NCBI GenBank assembly: GCA_029266935.1 | Contig: JAQSVY010000158.1 | Coordinates: 1 to 6,294 of the forward strand | DNA: 6,294 nt | From: Burkholderiales bacterium | Lineage (GTDB): Bacteria; Pseudomonadota; Gammaproteobacteria; Burkholderiales; SG8-39 | Direction: 5' to 3' | Part shown: in pieces, positions 5,013-6,294 of the stretch | Numbering within the stretch: the first letter of the stretch is position 1 | Layout: each line of letters starts with the position of its first letter | The notes under the pieces: model-generated | Told to the model about the DNA's origin: nothing | Database searches by the model: none | What the model saw: the letters and a program-made list of their open reading frames with translations, nothing else | Made by a program: the position numbers and the translations under genes

Positions 5013-6294
5013 GGGCGCTCATGCGCCGCTCCATGCGGCCGAACCAGCGCTTCACCCACCACGAGCCGCCGCCGAGCAGCGCGAGCGCGCCGCCGACCAG
5101 CCACCAGTTGATCGAACCGGCCCCGGAGAGGGCCGCCGCGAGCTCGGCGCCGAACACCGTCGCCACGAGCGTGCCGGGCAGCATGCCGAGCAGGGTGCCG
5201 AGAGCGAGGTGCCAGAGCTTCATGCGCACCGCGCCGGCGACGATGCCCTCGATGGCGAAGGGTGCGAGCGGCACCAGCCGCAGCAGCGTGAGAGCGAGCA
5301 GGCCGTTCTTCTTCAGCACCTCGATCATGCGATCGAGCCGCGGCCCGGCGAGGCGGCGCACGGTGTCGCGGCGCATTCGCCTCCCCACCACGTAGGTGAA
5401 CACTGCTGCGAGCGTGATGCCGGTTAGCGCGAGGGCAAAGCCTCGCCATGGCCCGAGCGCGATCACCGCCGAAAGCGTGATCAGCGGCCGCGGGAACATC
5501 AAGAAGCATGCCGGGGTATAGGCGAGCAGCAGCAGGAGCGGCACCCACCACTGCGCGCCGACGTCCTGGGCCCACTGCACCGCCGCCTCGCCGTTCACCG
5601 AGTCGGCCACCGGCGTGAAGTGCCAGAGGGCAAACAGCGCGGCGATGCCGGCGGCGAGGAGGGCTAGCTTGCCCCATGCCGGGCGCTCGTGCCGCGGCGC
5701 GCCGCCGGTCTCGCGGTCTTTCAGCAGAACCTCGAGCGCGATCGGCTCACTCGGGTCGGCGACGGCGGCGACCTGCACCACCGCCTCGGGCCATTCCGGC
5801 AGGTCGACGAGCGGCGTAAGGGTGCGGCCGCCGCGCGCCGCGAGCTTCTCGATCGCCGGGATCATGCCACCGGCGCGCGCCACTTCGGCGCCCAACTGCT
5901 CGGCGGGCACCCCGAGGTGCTCGGCGAGCAGGCGATCGCGGAACTGCGTGATCGCCGCCGCCACCGCCGGGCGCGCGTGCGACTCGATCACCACGTCGCA
6001 CTCGGTGTCCATGCTCATCGAGCGGTTGCACAGGTTGGCCGAGCCCAGGCGCAGCATGCGGTCGTCGACGATCATGAGCTTCGAATGCACGTCAAGGCAG
6101 CACTCGGGCGCGAGGCCAAGGATGGCGGGATAGCAGACGCGGAAACGGTCGTACCGGTCGGCGGCCTTGAGCTTCCGGATGAGGCGCGTCCGCAACACGT
6201 GCATCGTGTGCTCCTCGAGCCAGCCGTGCGAGAGAAGGCGCAGCACCAGCACGATCTCCGGGCCGTCGGGCTCGGTGAGGCGCTTCTCCAGCGC
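4984..6294 (-). CDS. Phospholipase D/cardiolipin synthase-like enzyme fused to a VTT membrane domain, 5' partial
   Basis: The frame is open to the right edge (ALEKRLTEPDGPEI precedes the GTG at 6252), so GTG 6252 is internal and the start lies outside the window. Counting from that codon, the C-terminal half of a phospholipase D domain comes first, with GWLEEHTM at 10-17 and the second HKD motif (His56, Lys58, Asp63, then GSAN at 70-73, and MDTECDVVIE). The first HKD motif would be upstream. A linker of about 100 residues leads to a membrane region with hydrophobic spans near 194-211, 237-252, 258-289, 317-340, 345-372 and 383-399. Residues 255-372 match the VTT/SNARE-associated (DedA-like) domain, including GPWRGFALALTG, LRLVPLAPF and LGTLLGMLPGT. 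The tail is basic. Such enzymes make or remodel anionic phospholipids at the inner membrane; VTT proteins move lipids between leaflets. It is followed by the EEP gene with a 29-base overlap. Confidence 0.92.
   Translation of the reverse strand, partial: ALEKRLTEPDGPEIVLVLRLLSHGWLEEHTMHVLRTRLIRKLKAADRYDRFRVCYPAILGLAPECCLDVHSKLMIVDDRMLRLGSANLCNRSMSMDTECDVVIESHARPAVAAAITQFRDRLLAEHLGVPAEQLGAEVARAGGMIPAIEKLAARGGRTLTPLVDLPEWPEAVVQVAAVADPSEPIALEVLLKDRETGGAPRHERPAWGKLALLAAGIAALFALWHFTPVADSVNGEAAVQWAQDVGAQWWVPLLLLLAYTPACFLMFPRPLITLSAVIALGPWRGFALALTGITLAAVFTYVVGRRMRRDTVRRLAGPRLDRMIEVLKKNGLLALTLLRLVPLAPFAIEGIVAGAVRMKLWHLALGTLLGMLPGTLVATVFGAELAAALSGAGSINWWLVGGALALLGGGSWWVKRWFGRMERRMSAHGQATGAPR

Noticed and set aside
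4868..5677. Minus-strand 269-codon open frame inside PLD-VTT
   Set aside because: Arg/Ala/His-rich out-of-frame shadow typical of GC-rich coding DNA; the PLD-VTT frame has recognisable HKD and VTT motifs.

Overview
This is a GC-rich, tightly packed bacterial chromosomal window. The high GC, strong GC bias at third codon positions, a DUF3300 protein, periplasmic EF-hand proteins and a phospholipase D-VTT / EEP gene pair together suggest a proteobacterium, most likely a betaproteobacterium or close relative. That assignment is inference from gene content; no rRNA or other marker is present. I see no tRNA, rRNA, CRISPR array, insertion sequence or prophage gene.

Layout from left to right. (1) Plus strand, 2-1787: the 3' three quarters of a GH15 glucoamylase/trehalase-like hydrolase, cut by the left edge, then a small BON-domain protein with a very strong ribosome binding site 23 bases further on. 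(2) Minus strand, 3591-1863: a secreted DUF3300 protein with a His- and Arg-rich tail, followed 22 bases later by an intradiol ring-cleavage dioxygenase that keeps all its iron ligands. (3) Plus strand, 3670-4204: two tandem, paralogous, exported EF-hand proteins of 99 residues each, whose genes overlap by 65 bases in different frames. (4) Minus strand, right edge to 4225: a phospholipase D/cardiolipin-synthase-type enzyme fused to a VTT (DedA/SNARE-associated) membrane domain, cut by the right edge, then an endonuclease/exonuclease/phosphatase (EEP) family gene that is split by a single-base frameshift near 4693.

Functional reading. The right-hand pair resembles the Escherichia coli clsB (ybhO)-ybhP neighbourhood and points to membrane phospholipid metabolism. 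The left-hand GH15 gene points to trehalose or alpha-glucan turnover, and the BON protein to the cell envelope. The middle block is a mix of envelope proteins and one aromatic-ring dioxygenase without visible pathway partners. I found no clear new multi-gene system. The points most worth a second look are the EEP frameshift, a perfect 14-bp inverted repeat placed just after the PLD-VTT stop codon but inside the start of the EEP reading frame, and the overprinted EF-hand pair.
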